Assembly: GCF_027887165.1 (NCBI RefSeq)
Contig: NC_077228.1
Coordinates: 104,369,799-104,433,798, forward strand
Direction of reading: 5' to 3'
Source of the DNA: Monodelphis domestica
Lineage: Eukaryota > Chordata > Mammalia > Didelphimorphia > Didelphidae
DNA: 64,000 nucleotides
Both the position numbers and the translations under genes were made by a program. The notes below the pieces were generated by a model. That model worked only from the letters and a program-made list of their open reading frames with translations, did not search any database and was not told the origin of the DNA. Every line of letters starts with the position of its first letter. The first letter of the stretch is position 1. Positions 1 through 12,038 of the stretch are shown in pieces.

Positions 1-579
1 GGCTGCTAGAAAGAGACATACCAGCATTATGATAAGCCTCTCACTTTTTTTCAGAGGCAGTATGGGATTAGTGAACAGAGACAGGAATATCTGAGTTCTA
101 ATCCTGCCTTGGAGCTTATGCTATTGTGATTCTTGTGCCTCTGTTATCTCTAAAAGGAGGGAGGTTGAACCTGATGGCCTCCAAGGTCAATTACAACTCT
201 AAAACTATGATATTGTGGTTATGTGATCTTTTGATGACTAGGTCAGTATTTGAATACTTTTTGATATTACTCTATGGACTTGGGACTCCCCTAGTGCAAT
301 CCTCTTCTCTCCAAAAAGCAAACTACCAAGAAATTTCCCTCTCTCAACAGAAGATAAGGTTTACTGTTTCTCAATTTTGAAGTTACCGAAAAGGAAACCT
401 CTGTGGTGGGCACTGTCCAAGAAATCTCTTCTGCTAGGATGTTAGATTCTGGGGTCCTAATGCCTAGGAGATCACCTCTTCTGGCTGGAAGCCTAAACTT
501 CAGGATTCTTGGATTTGGGACTTGGCACAGGAGAAGAGAGAAAGTTCAAGGACTTTTACCTCTTGGCCACATGGTGCAT

Positions 580-1445
580 CTCTTCATAGTTGAGTCATGG
601 TTAGAAATTGGCATCCTAATTGGATACTCAAGGAATTTTATAGACTTGGTGTAAAGAAACAGTTGAAACTTTTTAGTCACCAACCTCAGAATTTGACAAA
701 ACATCTCAGAGCATGCCTAAACTATATTCTATTGTAAGGTTAATCACAAAAGATCTAGATATTTTGATTGGATCAATAACTAAAAAATAAACTAGGTATG
801 AACAAGTCCTTAATCAATTTGAAAGGATCGTTGTCTTTGGACCAATGGATGAAATAAACAATAAATAGCAACAAGAACAACAACAAAAAAAATTGGCATC
901 CTAATTGGAAACTGAAGAGCTTTCCATCAGTTGGGGAATGACTGAACAAGTTGAGGTATGTGATTGTTGATGGAATACTATTGTGCTATAATGACAAGCA
1001 GGGTGATTCCAGAAAATGTGGAAAGACTTACATGCACTGACACAAAGAGAAGTGAACAGAACCAGAGAGACATTGTAATCAATGACAACAATATTTCTTG
1101 ATGAACAACTGTGAATGATCTAGTAATTCTCAGCAATGCAGTAATCTAAGACAGTCCCAGAGACCCATGATGAAAAATGCCATCTGCTCTCTGAGAAAGA
1201 ACTGATGGAGTCTGAAGACAGGCTGAAATATATACCCTATTTCATTTTCTTTCTCTTTTCTTAATTTGAGAGCTTTTGTACAAAATGACTAATATGGAAA
1301 AATGTTTTACATGATTAAGATGTAAAATCTATATCACATTGATTAGGGAGTGAGAGTCAGAAGATGGGAGAGAATTCAGAACTCAAAACTTAACAAAAAA
1401 TGTTAAAGAATTATTGTTACATGTAATAGGGGGAAAGAAAATATT
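580..1445 (+). mobile_element. L1 3' fragment (sense), interrupted
   Basis: The sequence follows the marsupial L1 ORF2 end and 3' UTR: TTGGGGAATGACTGAACAAG, then GATGGAATACTATTGTGCTA at about 970, then the CAAAATGACTAATATGG tail region. It is 5'-truncated. A retroposed segment (625-889) sits inside it. The left edge is approximate. Confidence 0.75.
625..889 (+). mobile_element. Retroposed segment of unknown source with 20-bp target duplication
   Basis: The 20-mer AAATTGGCATCCTAATTGGA is present perfectly at 605-624 and 890-909. The DNA between ends in AATAAA (853-858), AATAAAT and an A-rich tail. L1 sequence resumes on the far side. This is the structure left by L1-mediated retroposition. 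I do not recognise the source; it may be the 3' end of an mRNA. Confidence 0.7.
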
Positions 1446-1814
1446 ACTTTTAAACAAGAAAGAAATCGACACCCAATGTCTTTCTACAACAAGATCCAGA
1501 AATTCAACATTGATTCAATATTGAGCTTGCAGTATCCCCAAACCTGGATCATCTTCATATGAATTCCTGTCTGGTCATTCCTCCACCATGTAATTGTGAA
1601 GTTTATTTTTAAAAACACAAATATAAGACCTCTGCCATGATTCTCTTTAGAAATCCTAGCTCTCTACTGTGGCCCTAGCTGCTACTGTCTCTTAGACTGC
1701 AAGAGCCTATCATCTCAAGGGCTGAAGTGGCAAGGACAACTAGTTAATCCCTGAGGTCCAGGGACTCTCATATCAGGTCACATGAATGTGACTTATTTGT
1801 TTATTTGTTTTTAG

Positions 1815-2340
1815 AGGTCATATTTTATTTTATTTTTTATTTTTTCCATGGTTGCATGATTCTTGTCTCCCTCCCCTCTTCCTTCCCACCTCCCAGAATT
1901 GACAAACAATTTTCCTGGGTTATACACATTATCACTCAAAACCCATTTCCATATTATTCATTTTTAATAATCTTTTAAAACCCAAATCATATATCCATAT
2001 AAATAAGTGATAAATCATATGTTTTCTTCTGGATTTCTATTCCCACAGTTCTTTCTCCAGATGTGGATAGCTTTCTTTCTCATAACTTCCTCAGCACTGT
2101 CCTGGAGCATTGCACTGCTATTAGTAGCAAAGTCTATTACATTTGATCGTTCCGCAGTGTTTCATGGAGCTCCTTCCAGTTCATATAGAAATCAAGCAGT
2201 TCATTATTCCTTTGGGCACAATAGTATTCCATTACCAGTAGATACCACAATTTGTTCAGCCATTCCCCAATCAGGGGACACCCCCTCATTTTCCAATTTT
2301 TTTGAATTTGGCTTATTTTGTGCTTCTTCCTCAAGTCAGC
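1815..2340 (-). mobile_element. L1 3' fragment (antisense)
   Basis: A T-rich head then CCATGGTTGCATGATTC and CTCCCTCCC mark the reversed L1 3' UTR. GGAATGGCTGAACAAATTGT is readable on the minus strand near 2255. Reading continues to the ORF2 end. Confidence 0.75.
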
Positions 2341-2441
2341 TATTCACAGCTCTGAGGTTGGTTGCATGGCACCCCCTCAGAGGAGCATTATGATGCTCTC
2401 AGAATCTCTTTAAAAAAGGGAAAATTATCAAGAGTCTAGAG

Positions 2442-2944
2442 CAGGGGTCCCCAAATTACAGCCCGAGGCCCACATGTGGCCCGCTAAGGCCATGTATCTG
2501 GCCCTCAATGCACTTCCGGAAGGGGCACCTCTTTCATTGGTGGTCAGTGAGAGGAGCACTGTATGTGGTGGCTCCACAAAGCACGGTGGCGCTCATATAC
2601 AGTACTACTTCCAGTGACATAATCCTTTGCGTGACCCCTTAACTGAGCGAGAATGAGGCACTGCGTAAAGGATTATGTGGCTGCACTATGAAAGACATCA
2701 GCATGGTGAGCAGCAATCTGGGGGAGAGGATTCCGCACTCTACTGCTGCCTGGAATAGTGGTGGTGGTGATGGGCCTGTGCAAGGTGTGACAGGCCCATC
2801 ACAGCCAGTGCTGCAGCCTCTGCTATCCCAGACAGTGGTATACAGATTTGCTCATAGTTTTGTTTGTTTTTTTTATAGTCCGGCCCTCCAACAGTCTGAG
2901 GGACGGTGAACTGGCCCCCTGTGTAAAAAGTCTGGGGACCCCTA
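2442..2944 (+). mobile_element. Non-autonomous hAT element A (OposCharlie-like termini)
   Basis: The left end CAGGGGTCCCCAAAT is matched in reverse by the right end TCTGGGGACCCCTA. GTCTAGAG flanks it on both sides (2434-2441, 2945-2952), an 8-bp duplication fitting the hAT preference nTnnnnAn. It is 503 bp with no transposase frame. The family name is tentative. Confidence 0.85.
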
Positions 2945-2952
2945 GTCTAGAG

Positions 2953-3193
2953 CAGTGATAAGGAACCTTTTAGAGACCAAGTGTCCAAACTGCAACCCTC
3001 ATACCTCATGGGAGTCCCCAATCCCACCCTCTCACCCCACATTAACCCAGACAGGGTTAGGAGGGAGGGGAGGAAGGACTCCTATTGGGCTGCTAGGTAA
3101 GAGGAACAGGTGGAGTGAGGAAGGAATGTCCTCAGATGCATAGAGAGGAAGAGCAGCCCCTCTGGCACACATACCATAGGTTTGCCAGCATGG
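2953..3193 (+). mobile_element. Non-autonomous hAT element B
   Basis: It begins CAGTGATAAGGAACC and ends in a decayed CCATAGGTTTGCCAGCATGG. GTCTAGAG flanks it at 2945-2952 and 3194-3201. Its interior (TTTTAGAGACCAAGTG) matches elements at 20801 and 56545. It is unrelated to element A, its direct neighbour. Confidence 0.8.
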
Positions 3194-3201
3194 GTCTAGA
3201 G

Positions 3202-3578
3202 GATTCTTTTAATGGTGTAGACAAAAGGGGAGTAGCTCCTCCTTTAAGAGTCTATGCCCCCAAATGCCAAACCCAACCAATTCATCTTGGAGACAGCTTC
3301 CATCAGTGAACCTTACTCTCTAAGAGGAACCAAGGATTATATACTCAATAGAAAGATGCAATCTAAAGTCCTACCACAAAGGGTCATAACCCTATGAGCT
3401 AATCAAGTTGATCGGGGAATCACCTCCACATCATGACTTTCCCATTTGTGGTTTGGATATATAGAGGGTCAGCATAACAAAATAAATTGGAATTTGGGGG
3501 TGGTTTTGTGGAAGCTGCAGACAACATGCAAAGGCCAGCAGACAATACTGTAAACCTCAAAATTTCTCAGACTTATGA
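3202..3578. other. No gene seen
   Basis: I recognise nothing here beyond low-complexity patches. Confidence 0.4.
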
Positions 3579-4552
3579 ATGTTAGGTGTTTCCCCCATTG
3601 GGGAATCTTCTACTTAAAAAAATTCCCTAGCAGATGGTGAGAACTCTACTTGAGTGTGGGGGCTCCTTGCCTTGGGAATATCCCTACTCCACCCTACTTG
3701 GGACTGCTTTAGGACAGAGAGCTCTTTGAGAACAATGGAAGTACTTTGATCCATGCTTATGGAAGGGACAGGAAGTTCTTTGAGTCATGACTGTTTTAGA
3801 ATTGATACAATGGGATACTAAGTACCTATAAAGGTGGGGCAACTTGTAAACTACTTAAACCTAAAAGGGTGATAACTTATTCAGAGGTTTCTTCTAATGA
3901 AATTTGTTGACACAGCAGCATTTTTTTCCTGACTTACTAAAGAGATTAAAACTACTCAGCTGTGAATTCAAAATGGGCGATCCTTTAGAAACATCTACAG
4001 TGATTGGTAGATGTAAGGACTTAGGGGAGGTGACAGAGGAGATTTTGCCCTTAAAAATAAGAGCTCAGAGAAGAGCTGGAGCTGATTCTGAGGGAGCTCA
4101 TTTTGAGAAGACTCATTCTGAGGATCACAATTTCTGACTCTCATTCTGAAGGAGAGCTCCTTGAGGATCTCCTCTGAGGGCTCTGTCCCTCTGGGGTAGG
4201 AGCTCTGGAGGCTCTTGAGAGAGGCCCTTTGAAACAATATCTGGCTGGAAGACTCTTTGAGGAAGGACGCTGGCCTGGTGTCACTAAAATCTTGTTTAGT
4301 CAGACCTTGTGGTGAGTGTTAAAAAACTGACTGATTCCTCTTTTAAGACTCAGGTCTAGGCCATATTGGCTTGAGGCCCTTCATACTTATTCCTTTCTTA
4401 CTCTCTCTCTCTTTCTTTGATTACTCATTGTATTGTTAATTAAAAATCTCTATAAAACCCAACTGACTTGGGTATTTGAATAATTGGGAATATTTCCCTG
4501 GTGACCACCTTATATTTGATTTTAAAACCCAAGACACTGTAGTGAAACATAT
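3579..4552 (+). mobile_element. Probable solo LTR of an endogenous retrovirus
   Basis: The block begins TGTTAGGTGTTTCCC, has a CCTATAAAGG TATA-like motif at about 3826, repeated GAGCTC-type runs, and ends with ATTAAAAATC and a TTGGGTATTTG stretch typical of R/U5. TGAA on both sides (3575-3578, 4553-4556) could be a 4-bp duplication, but the right end is not canonical. It is a fossil with no coding part; the ends are uncertain. Confidence 0.45.
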
Positions 4553-4769
4553 TTCTGCGGTCAAATTTGCTCTTATATCTATCTCTTATATCTATCACAA
4601 TTTATATCTTCCACTATTTTAATCACTACAGTTTAAGACCTTAACCATTTGAAATCTCACAATACATAAAAAGTTTAGAAACTCAGAAGTTTGTAATATA
4701 TCTATAGTACTATATAATATCAACATATTTAATCTTTTCTATTTTTTCAGTTACCTGTGGAAACAATTT

Positions 4770-5745
4770 TTTATGATTGTTTTCTAATATTTGAGGATCC
4801 TGAATTTCTCCCTCCTTTTTCTACCCCTCCACAAAGCATTAAACAGTTTGATATAGGTTATATACCACTGCTTTCATGCAATACATATTTCCATATTGCT
4901 TATGCCGTGACAGAAGACACTTATCACACATAAAGTAAAAAACTCATGAAGGAAATAAAGTGGAAGATGGAATGTGTTCATCTACAATCAAACTCCAAAA
5001 AGTTCCTTCTTTGGCTGTAGATAGCATTTTTCATCATGGGTCCCTCATGAATGTCTTGAGAACTTGTTTTGTTGATAATGGTTTAGTCCTTCACAGTTGA
5101 TTGTATAATATTTCTGTTACTGTACACATTGTTATGATTCTTCTCACTTCACTTTGCATCAGTTCATATAAGTCTTTCCAGGTTTTTTGGAATTTATCCT
5201 GTTCATTGTTCCTTATGTCACAGTAGTATTCTATTACAGCTACATATACTATAACTAGTTCATCCATTCCCCAAGTGGTGGACAACTGATCAGTTTCCAA
5301 TTCTCTGTCTCTACCAAAAGAGCTTTTAAAAATATTTTGATACAGGTATACACTTTTTCCTTATCTCTGATCTTTTGGGGAGACAGACCCAGTAGTGTAA
5401 TTGCTGGGTATGCATAGTTTTATGACCCTTTGAGTGTGATTCCATATTGTTCTCTAGAATGGTTGCATCAGATCACAGTTCCAATTTATTATTAGTGTCC
5501 CAATTTTCTCACATCCAATCCAACATTTGTTATTTTCCTTTTTGGTCATGTTAGCCAATCTGATAGGTATGAAGTGATCTCTGAATTGTTTAAATTTACA
5601 TTTTTCTAATCAGTAATGATTTGGAGCATTTTTTCTTATGACCATACATAGTTTTAATTTTATCCTCTGACAACTGCTTGTTCGTATTCTCTAACATCTC
5701 TCAACTGGGGAACATATTTCATCTTTTAATACCATAAATATATAC
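4770..5745 (-). mobile_element. L1 3' fragment (antisense), old
   Basis: Reading on the minus strand shows the L1 ORF2 end and 3' UTR: ATTCCCCAAGTGGTGGACAA near 5267 and TAGCCAATCTGATAGGTATG near 5551 on the plus strand. It is more diverged than the full-length L1 next to it. Confidence 0.75.
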
Positions 5746-6675
5746 AAGTTATGTGTTTAAATTGAAATAAATAAAAAGTTAAGGTTTGCAAAAAGAATAT
5801 GAAAGCAACAGACAACGCACAAAGACTAACAATGTCAAGATAACTTTAAAAGTTTAGTAACTGGACTTCCGGTCAAGATGGCAGCTTAGACAGAGCTAAA
5901 GTTCAGATCTCTGAAAACCCTTCCTTACAGATCTCAAACTGTATGCTCCTAGGGCTTTGAAATTCAAAATGAACAACAGGATAGACCCCAGAAACCCTCC
6001 TCCTGGACCTGGATCAAAAGGTAAGGCCCCCCCAAAAGCCAGAACCCTAGATCACTCAGATCTAAGGGGTAGGCAGAAGGAAGGTCCCAGGACCCATCCC
6101 CCTCAACCCAAATCGCTGAGCCCGAGGCAGCAGCGGAAACCTCAGGGCAGGCAAAAGGACCTCAGGGCCGGCTATTCTGAAGGCCGCATCTTGAAAACAA
6201 CCTGAGCCAGTTGCTGGGGCACCCAACACAGAAGGCAGGGAAACAGAGAGATGGGGGGAGCCTGTAGCCCCCTGGCTGGATCCTTCCATCTGAATCTCAG
6301 GGAAGGTCCCTGCATCAGGGCACACTCAGCCCAACCCCATTGAACTTAATCCTATCAGGAGCCCTCGGAGCTCTGGGAAGCCACGGCCCCTCCCCCCACC
6401 CCCCACCACCACCCCCGTCCCCCAGAGTGCACGGTTCAGCAAAAGCACTGAAATACCTTTCGGACAGTGCCAAGCCAGGCTCAGAGCATGGAAGTAAGGC
6501 AACGGAGAAGCATTGGGAGGGAACTGAGGAGAGCAGTAACACCCCAAACACCAGCAAATTCCTGGCTTCCCCGGGAAGACAGAACAGCTGCGGAGAACGG
6601 ACAATTTGCCTGGGGCTAAAGCCTCTGAACACCAGACAAATATAAGAAGAGCTAGTCCTCCCCACTCAGATAGAG

Positions 6676-7636
6676 ATGGCAAACAGCACAGAAGCACAAA
6701 AGCCTCAAAACACCAAGAAAAACAAGAAGAAGGGGGAAACTTTGGACACATTTTATGAAGCAAAAATACAAAATACAGAGGAGATAGAAGAGGAAACACA
6801 AGCAAATGCTCCGAAACCTTCCAAAGGAAATGGAAACTCTCCACAAACTCTTGAAGAATTTGAATCGGAAATGATCAAAAAGATGGAAACCTTCTGGCAG
6901 GGAAAATGGGAAATAATGCAAAAGGAATTCACGCAACTACAAAACCAGTTTGACCAAACTGAAAAAGAAAACCAGGCTTTAAAGGTCAGAATCAAGCAAC
7001 TGGAAGACAATGATCTTGAAAAAGAGCAAGAATCAATAAAGCAAAGCCAAAAGATCAAGAAATTAGAAGCGAACATAAAATATCTCACTGACAAGGTGAC
7101 CGACTTGGAAAATAGAGGAAGAAGAGATAATTTGAGAATAATTGGACTACCAGAAAAGCCAGAAACAAACAGCAAACTCGACATCGTAATACAAGATGAT
7201 AATCAAAGAAAATTGCCCAGAGATTCTAGAACAAGGGGGCAATATAGGCATTGAAAGAGCTCACAGAACACCCTCTACACTAAATCTCCAAAAGACAACT
7301 CCCAGGAATGTAATTGCCAAATTCCAAAGCTTTCAAGCAAAAGAAAAAAATCTTACAAGAAGCCAGAAAAAGACAATTTAGATATAAAGGAATGCCGTCA
7401 CACAAGACCTTGCAAGTTCCACTCTGAATGATCGTAAGGCATGGATCATGATTTTCAGAAAGGCAAGAGAGCTGGGTCTTCAACCAAGAATCAGCTATCC
7501 ATCAAAACTGACTATATACTTCCAAGGGAAAATATGGGCATTCAACAAAATAAAAGATTTCCAAATTTTTGCAAAGAAAAGACCAGAGCTCTGTGGAAAG
7601 TTTGATACCGAAAAACAAAGAGCATGGAATACCTGA
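6676..7636 (+). pseudogene. L1 ORF1 (broken)
   Basis: The RNA-binding chaperone of L1, about 320 residues in the family. Residues 1-170 read MANSTEAQKPQNTKKNKKKG, then a long Lys/Glu-rich coiled coil, then RRDNLRIIGLPEKPE of the RRM. Frame changes near 7190, and a stop near 7379 follows. The C-terminal domain resumes at about 7448 (LGLQPRISYPSKLTIYFQGK) and ends at 7636. Confidence 0.85.
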
Positions 7637-8127
7637 AAAGGTAAATATGAAGGAAAGGGAAAAGGAGAAAATTGTTATCTTTTCTTTTATTCAAACTCTC
7701 CTCTATAAGGACTACATTTATATCAATCTATATATATTAATATGTGGAAAATGTAATGTGTAAATAGAGGGAAAAGAAAAACCAAATAGAATAATATTTC
7801 TCATACAAAGAGTCACACAGGAAGGGGAGGGGAAGAAAACTCCTATAAGAAGGAGAGGAAGAGAGTTTTTACTTAAACCTTACTCTCAGGGAAATCAACT
7901 CTGAGAGGGAAGAACATCCAGATCCATTGGGATCTTGAATTCTATCTTACCCAACAAGGGTAGGGAGAAGGGAAAACCAAGGGGGGGGGGGGGGACACAA
8001 CAAGGGAGGGGCTAGAAAGGGAAACATATCAAGGGAGGGGACAAGAGGGAGACTGATTTAAAGTAAATCACTTGATTAAAAGGTTAGATCTAAAGAAGAA
8101 AGGTTAGAATTAGGGAAGGATATCAAA

Positions 8128-11100
8128 ATGCCAGGGAGTCCACAAGTGACAATCATAACTTTGAACGTGAATGTGATGAACTCACCCATAAAACATAGAC
8201 AAATAGCAGAATGGATTAGAATCCAAAACCCTACCATATGTTGTCTTCAAGAAACACACATGAGACGGGTAGACACCCACAAGGTCAGAATTAAAGGATG
8301 GAGTAAGACCTTCTGGGCCTCAACTGATAGAAAGAACGCAGGAGTTGCAATCATGATATCTGATAAGGCCAAAGCAAAAATAGACCTGATTAAAAGGGAT
8401 GGGGAAGGTAATTATATTTTGTTAAAAGGGACTTTAGATAATGAGGAAATATCATTAATCAACATGTATGCACCAAATAATATAGCACCCAAATTTCTAA
8501 TGGAGAAACTAGGAGAATTGAAGGAAGAAATAGACAGTAAAACCATATTAGTGGGAGACTTGAACCAACCATTATCAAATTTAGATAAATCAAATCAAAA
8601 AATAAATAAGAAAGAGGTAAAAGAAGTGAATGAAATCTTAGAAAAATTAGAGTTAATAGACATATGGAGAAAAATAAATAGGAACAAAAAGGAATACACC
8701 TTCTTCTCAGCACCACATGGCACATTCACAAAGATTGACCATACACTAGGTCACAGAAACATGGCATACAAATGCAGAAAAGCAGAAATAATAAATGCAG
8801 CCTTTTCAGATCACAAGGCAATAAATATAATGATCAATAATGGTACGTGGAAAACCAAATCAAAAATTAATTGGAAATTAAACAATATGATACTCCAAAA
8901 TTGTTCAGTTAGAGAAGAAATCATAGAAACAATAATTTCATTGAGGAAAATGACAACGGCGAGACATCCTTTCAAACCTTTTGGGATGCAGCCAAAGCAG
9001 TAATCAGAGGTAAATTCATATCCATGAGTGCATATGTTAACAAACTAGGGAGAGCAGAGATCAATGAATTGGAAATGCAAATTAAAAAACTCGAAAGTGA
9101 ACAAATTAAAAACCCCCAGAAGAAAACCAAACTAGAGATCCTAAAAATTAAGGGAGAAATTAATAAAATAGAACGTGATAGAACTATTGATTTAATAAAT
9201 AAGACTAGAAACTGGTACTTTGAAAAAACAAACAAAATAGACAAAGTACTGGTCAATCTAATTTAAAAAAGGAAAGATGAAAAGAAAATTAACAGCATCA
9301 AAGATGAAAAGGGGGACAGCACCTCCAATGAAGAATAAATCAAGGCAATCATTAAAAATTACTTTGCCCAATTATATGGCAATAAATATACCAATCTAGG
9401 TGATATGGATGAATATATGCAAAAATGCAAACTGCCTAGACAAACAGAAGAAGAAATAGAATTCTTAAATAACCCCATATCAGTAAATGAAATCCAACAG
9501 GCCATCAAAGAACTCCCTAAGAAAAAATCCCCAGGGCCTGATGGATTCACAAGCGAATTCTATCAAACATTCAGAGAACAGTTAATCCCAATACTATACA
9601 AACTATTTGACATAATAAGCAAAGAGGGAGTTCTACCAAACTCCTTTTATGACACAAACATGGTACTGATTCCAAAACCAGGCAGGTCAAAAACAGAGAA
9701 AGAAAATTATAGACCAATCTCCCTAATGAATATAGATGCAAAAATCTTAAATAGGATACTAGCAAAAAGACTCCAGCAAGTGATCAGAAGGGTCATCCAC
9801 CATGATCAAGTAGGATTTATACCAGGGATGCAGGGCTGGTTTAATATTAGGAAAACCATCCACATAATCGACCATATCAACAAGCAAACCAACAAAAATC
9901 ACATGATTATTTCAATAGATGCAGAAAAAGCCTTTGATAAAATACAACATCCATTCCTATTAAAAACACTAGAAAGCATAGGAATAAAAGGGTCATCCCT
10001 AAAAATAACAAACAGTATATATCTAAAACCATCAGCTAATATCATCTGCAATGGGGATAAACTAGATGCATTCCCAATAAGATCAGGAGTGAAACAAGGA
10101 TGCCCATTATCACCTCTATTCTTTCACACACAAGTGTCTTTGTGCACACTCATCTATACACCATAGATGAAAACGCACAAAGACAATCGTCATCCTCGGT
10201 TACCGAGAGACTACTACTACTACTACTATTTGACATTGTACTAGAAACACTAGCAGTAGCAATTAGAGAAGAAAAAGAAATTGAAGGCATCAAAATAGGC
10301 AAGGAGGAGACCAAGTTATAGCTCTTTGCAGATGACATGATGGTCTACTTAAAGAATCTTAGAGATTCGGCCAAAAAGCTAATTGAAATAATCAACAACT
10401 TTAGCAAAGTTGCAGGACCACAAAATAAACCCGCATAAGTCATCAGCATTTCTATATATCTCCAACACAGCTCAGCAGCAAAAACTAGAAAGAGAAATCC
10501 CATTCAAAATCACCTTAGACAAAATAAAATACCTAGGAATCTATCTCCCAAGACAAACACAGGAACTATTTGAACACAACTACAAAACACTCTCCACACA
10601 ACTAAAACTAGACTTGAGCGATTGGAAAAACATTAACTGCTCATGGGTAGGACGAGCCAATATAGTGAAAATGACCATCCTACCCAAACTTATGTATCTA
10701 TTTAGTGCCATACCCATAATTTCTTTACTGATTTAGAAAAAACCATAACAAAGTTCATTTGGAATAACAAAGAATCAGGGATATCCAGGGAAATAATGAA
10801 AAAAAATACAAAGGAAGGGGGCCTTGCAGTCCCAGATTTCAAACTATATTACAAAGCAGCAGTCATCAAAACAATTTGGTACTGGCTAAGAGACAGAAAG
10901 GAGGATCAGTGGAATAGACTTGGGGCAAGTGACCTCAGCAAGACAGTATATGATAATCCCAAAGATCCCAGCTTTGGGGTCAAAAATCCACAAAAATCCA
11001 CAAAAAACTGCTGGGAAAATTGGAAGACAGTGTGGGAGAGATTAGGTTTGGATCAACACCTCACACCCTACACCAAGATAAATTCAAAATGGGTGAATGA

Positions 11101-12038
11101 CTTGAACATAAAGAAGGAAACTATAAGAAAATTAGGCAAACACAGAATAGTATACATGTCAGACCTCTGGGAAGGGAAAGACTTTAAAACCAAGCAAGAC
11201 ATAGAAAGAGTCACAAAATGTAAAATAAATAATTTCGACCACATCAAATTAAAAAGCTTTTGTACAAACAAAACCAATATAACTAAAATCAGAAGGGAAG
11301 CAATAAATTTGGAAACAATCTTCATAAAAACCTCTGACAAAGGTTTAATTACTCAAATTTACAAAGAGCTAAATCAATTGTACAAAAAATCAAGCCATTC
11401 TCCAATTGATAAATGGGCAAGGGACATGAACAGGCAGTTCTCAGCCAAAGAAATCAAAACTATTAATAAGCACATGAAAAAGTGTTCTAAATCTCTTATA
11501 ATCGGAGAGATGCAAATCAAAACAACTCTGAGGCATCACCTCACACCTAGCAGATTGGCTAACATGACAGCAAAGGAAAGTAATGAATGCTGGAGGGGAT
11601 GTGGCAAAGTAGGGACATTAATTCATTGCTGGTGGAGTTGTGATCCAACCATTCTGGAGGGCAATTTGGAACTATGCCCAAAGGGCGATAAAAGACTGTC
11701 TGCCCTTTGATCCAGCCATAGCACTGCTGGGTTTGTACCCCAAAGAGATAATAAGGAAAATTACTTGTACAAGAATATTCATAGCTGCGCTCTTTGTGGT
11801 GACAAAAAATTGGAAAATGAGGAGATGCCCTTCAGTTGGGGAATGGCTGAACAAATTGTGGTATATGTTGGTGATGGAATACTATTGTGCTAAAAGGAAT
11901 AATAAGGTGGAGGAATTCCATGGAGACTGGAACAACCTCCAGGAAGTGATGCAGAGCGAAAGGAGCAGAACCAGAAAACATTGTACACAGAGACTGATAC
12001 ATTGTGGTACAATCGAAGGTGATGGACTTCTCCATTAG
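8128..12038 (+). pseudogene. L1 ORF2, endonuclease and reverse transcriptase (broken)
   Basis: The endonuclease (8128-9003) keeps LNVN, CCLQETH, VGDLNQPL and SDH, the family's active-site positions. Frame shifts at about 8945. The reverse transcriptase follows in another frame: [15 protein letters not shown] (about 9528), [14 protein letters not shown] (about 9915), then FADDMMVYL with the catalytic Asp pair at 10331-10336. Stops fall near 9266, at 10319-10321 and near 10436. The Cys-rich C-terminus (ECWRGCGKVGTLIHCWWSC) is at about 11590-11645, with a final frame change before IWNYAQRAIKD. The protein cannot be made whole from this copy. Confidence 0.85.
10125..10230. other. 106-bp hairpin-rich insertion in L1 ORF2
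   Basis: The L1 reading SPLFF|DIVLETLAVAI is interrupted. The insert has GTCTTTGTGC (10136-10145) paired with GCACAAAGAC (10175-10184); inside it CATCTAT (10151-10157) pairs with ATAGATG (10163-10169). A second hairpin is CTCGGT-T-ACCGAG at 10195-10207, followed by a (CTA)n run to 10230. No family is recognised. Confidence 0.75.

Noticed and set aside
6326-6844. Minus-strand frames of 94-172 codons across the L1 5' UTR and ORF1
   Set aside because: They are antisense shadows of the L1 sequence with a low-complexity, Phe/Ser/Leu-rich translation.
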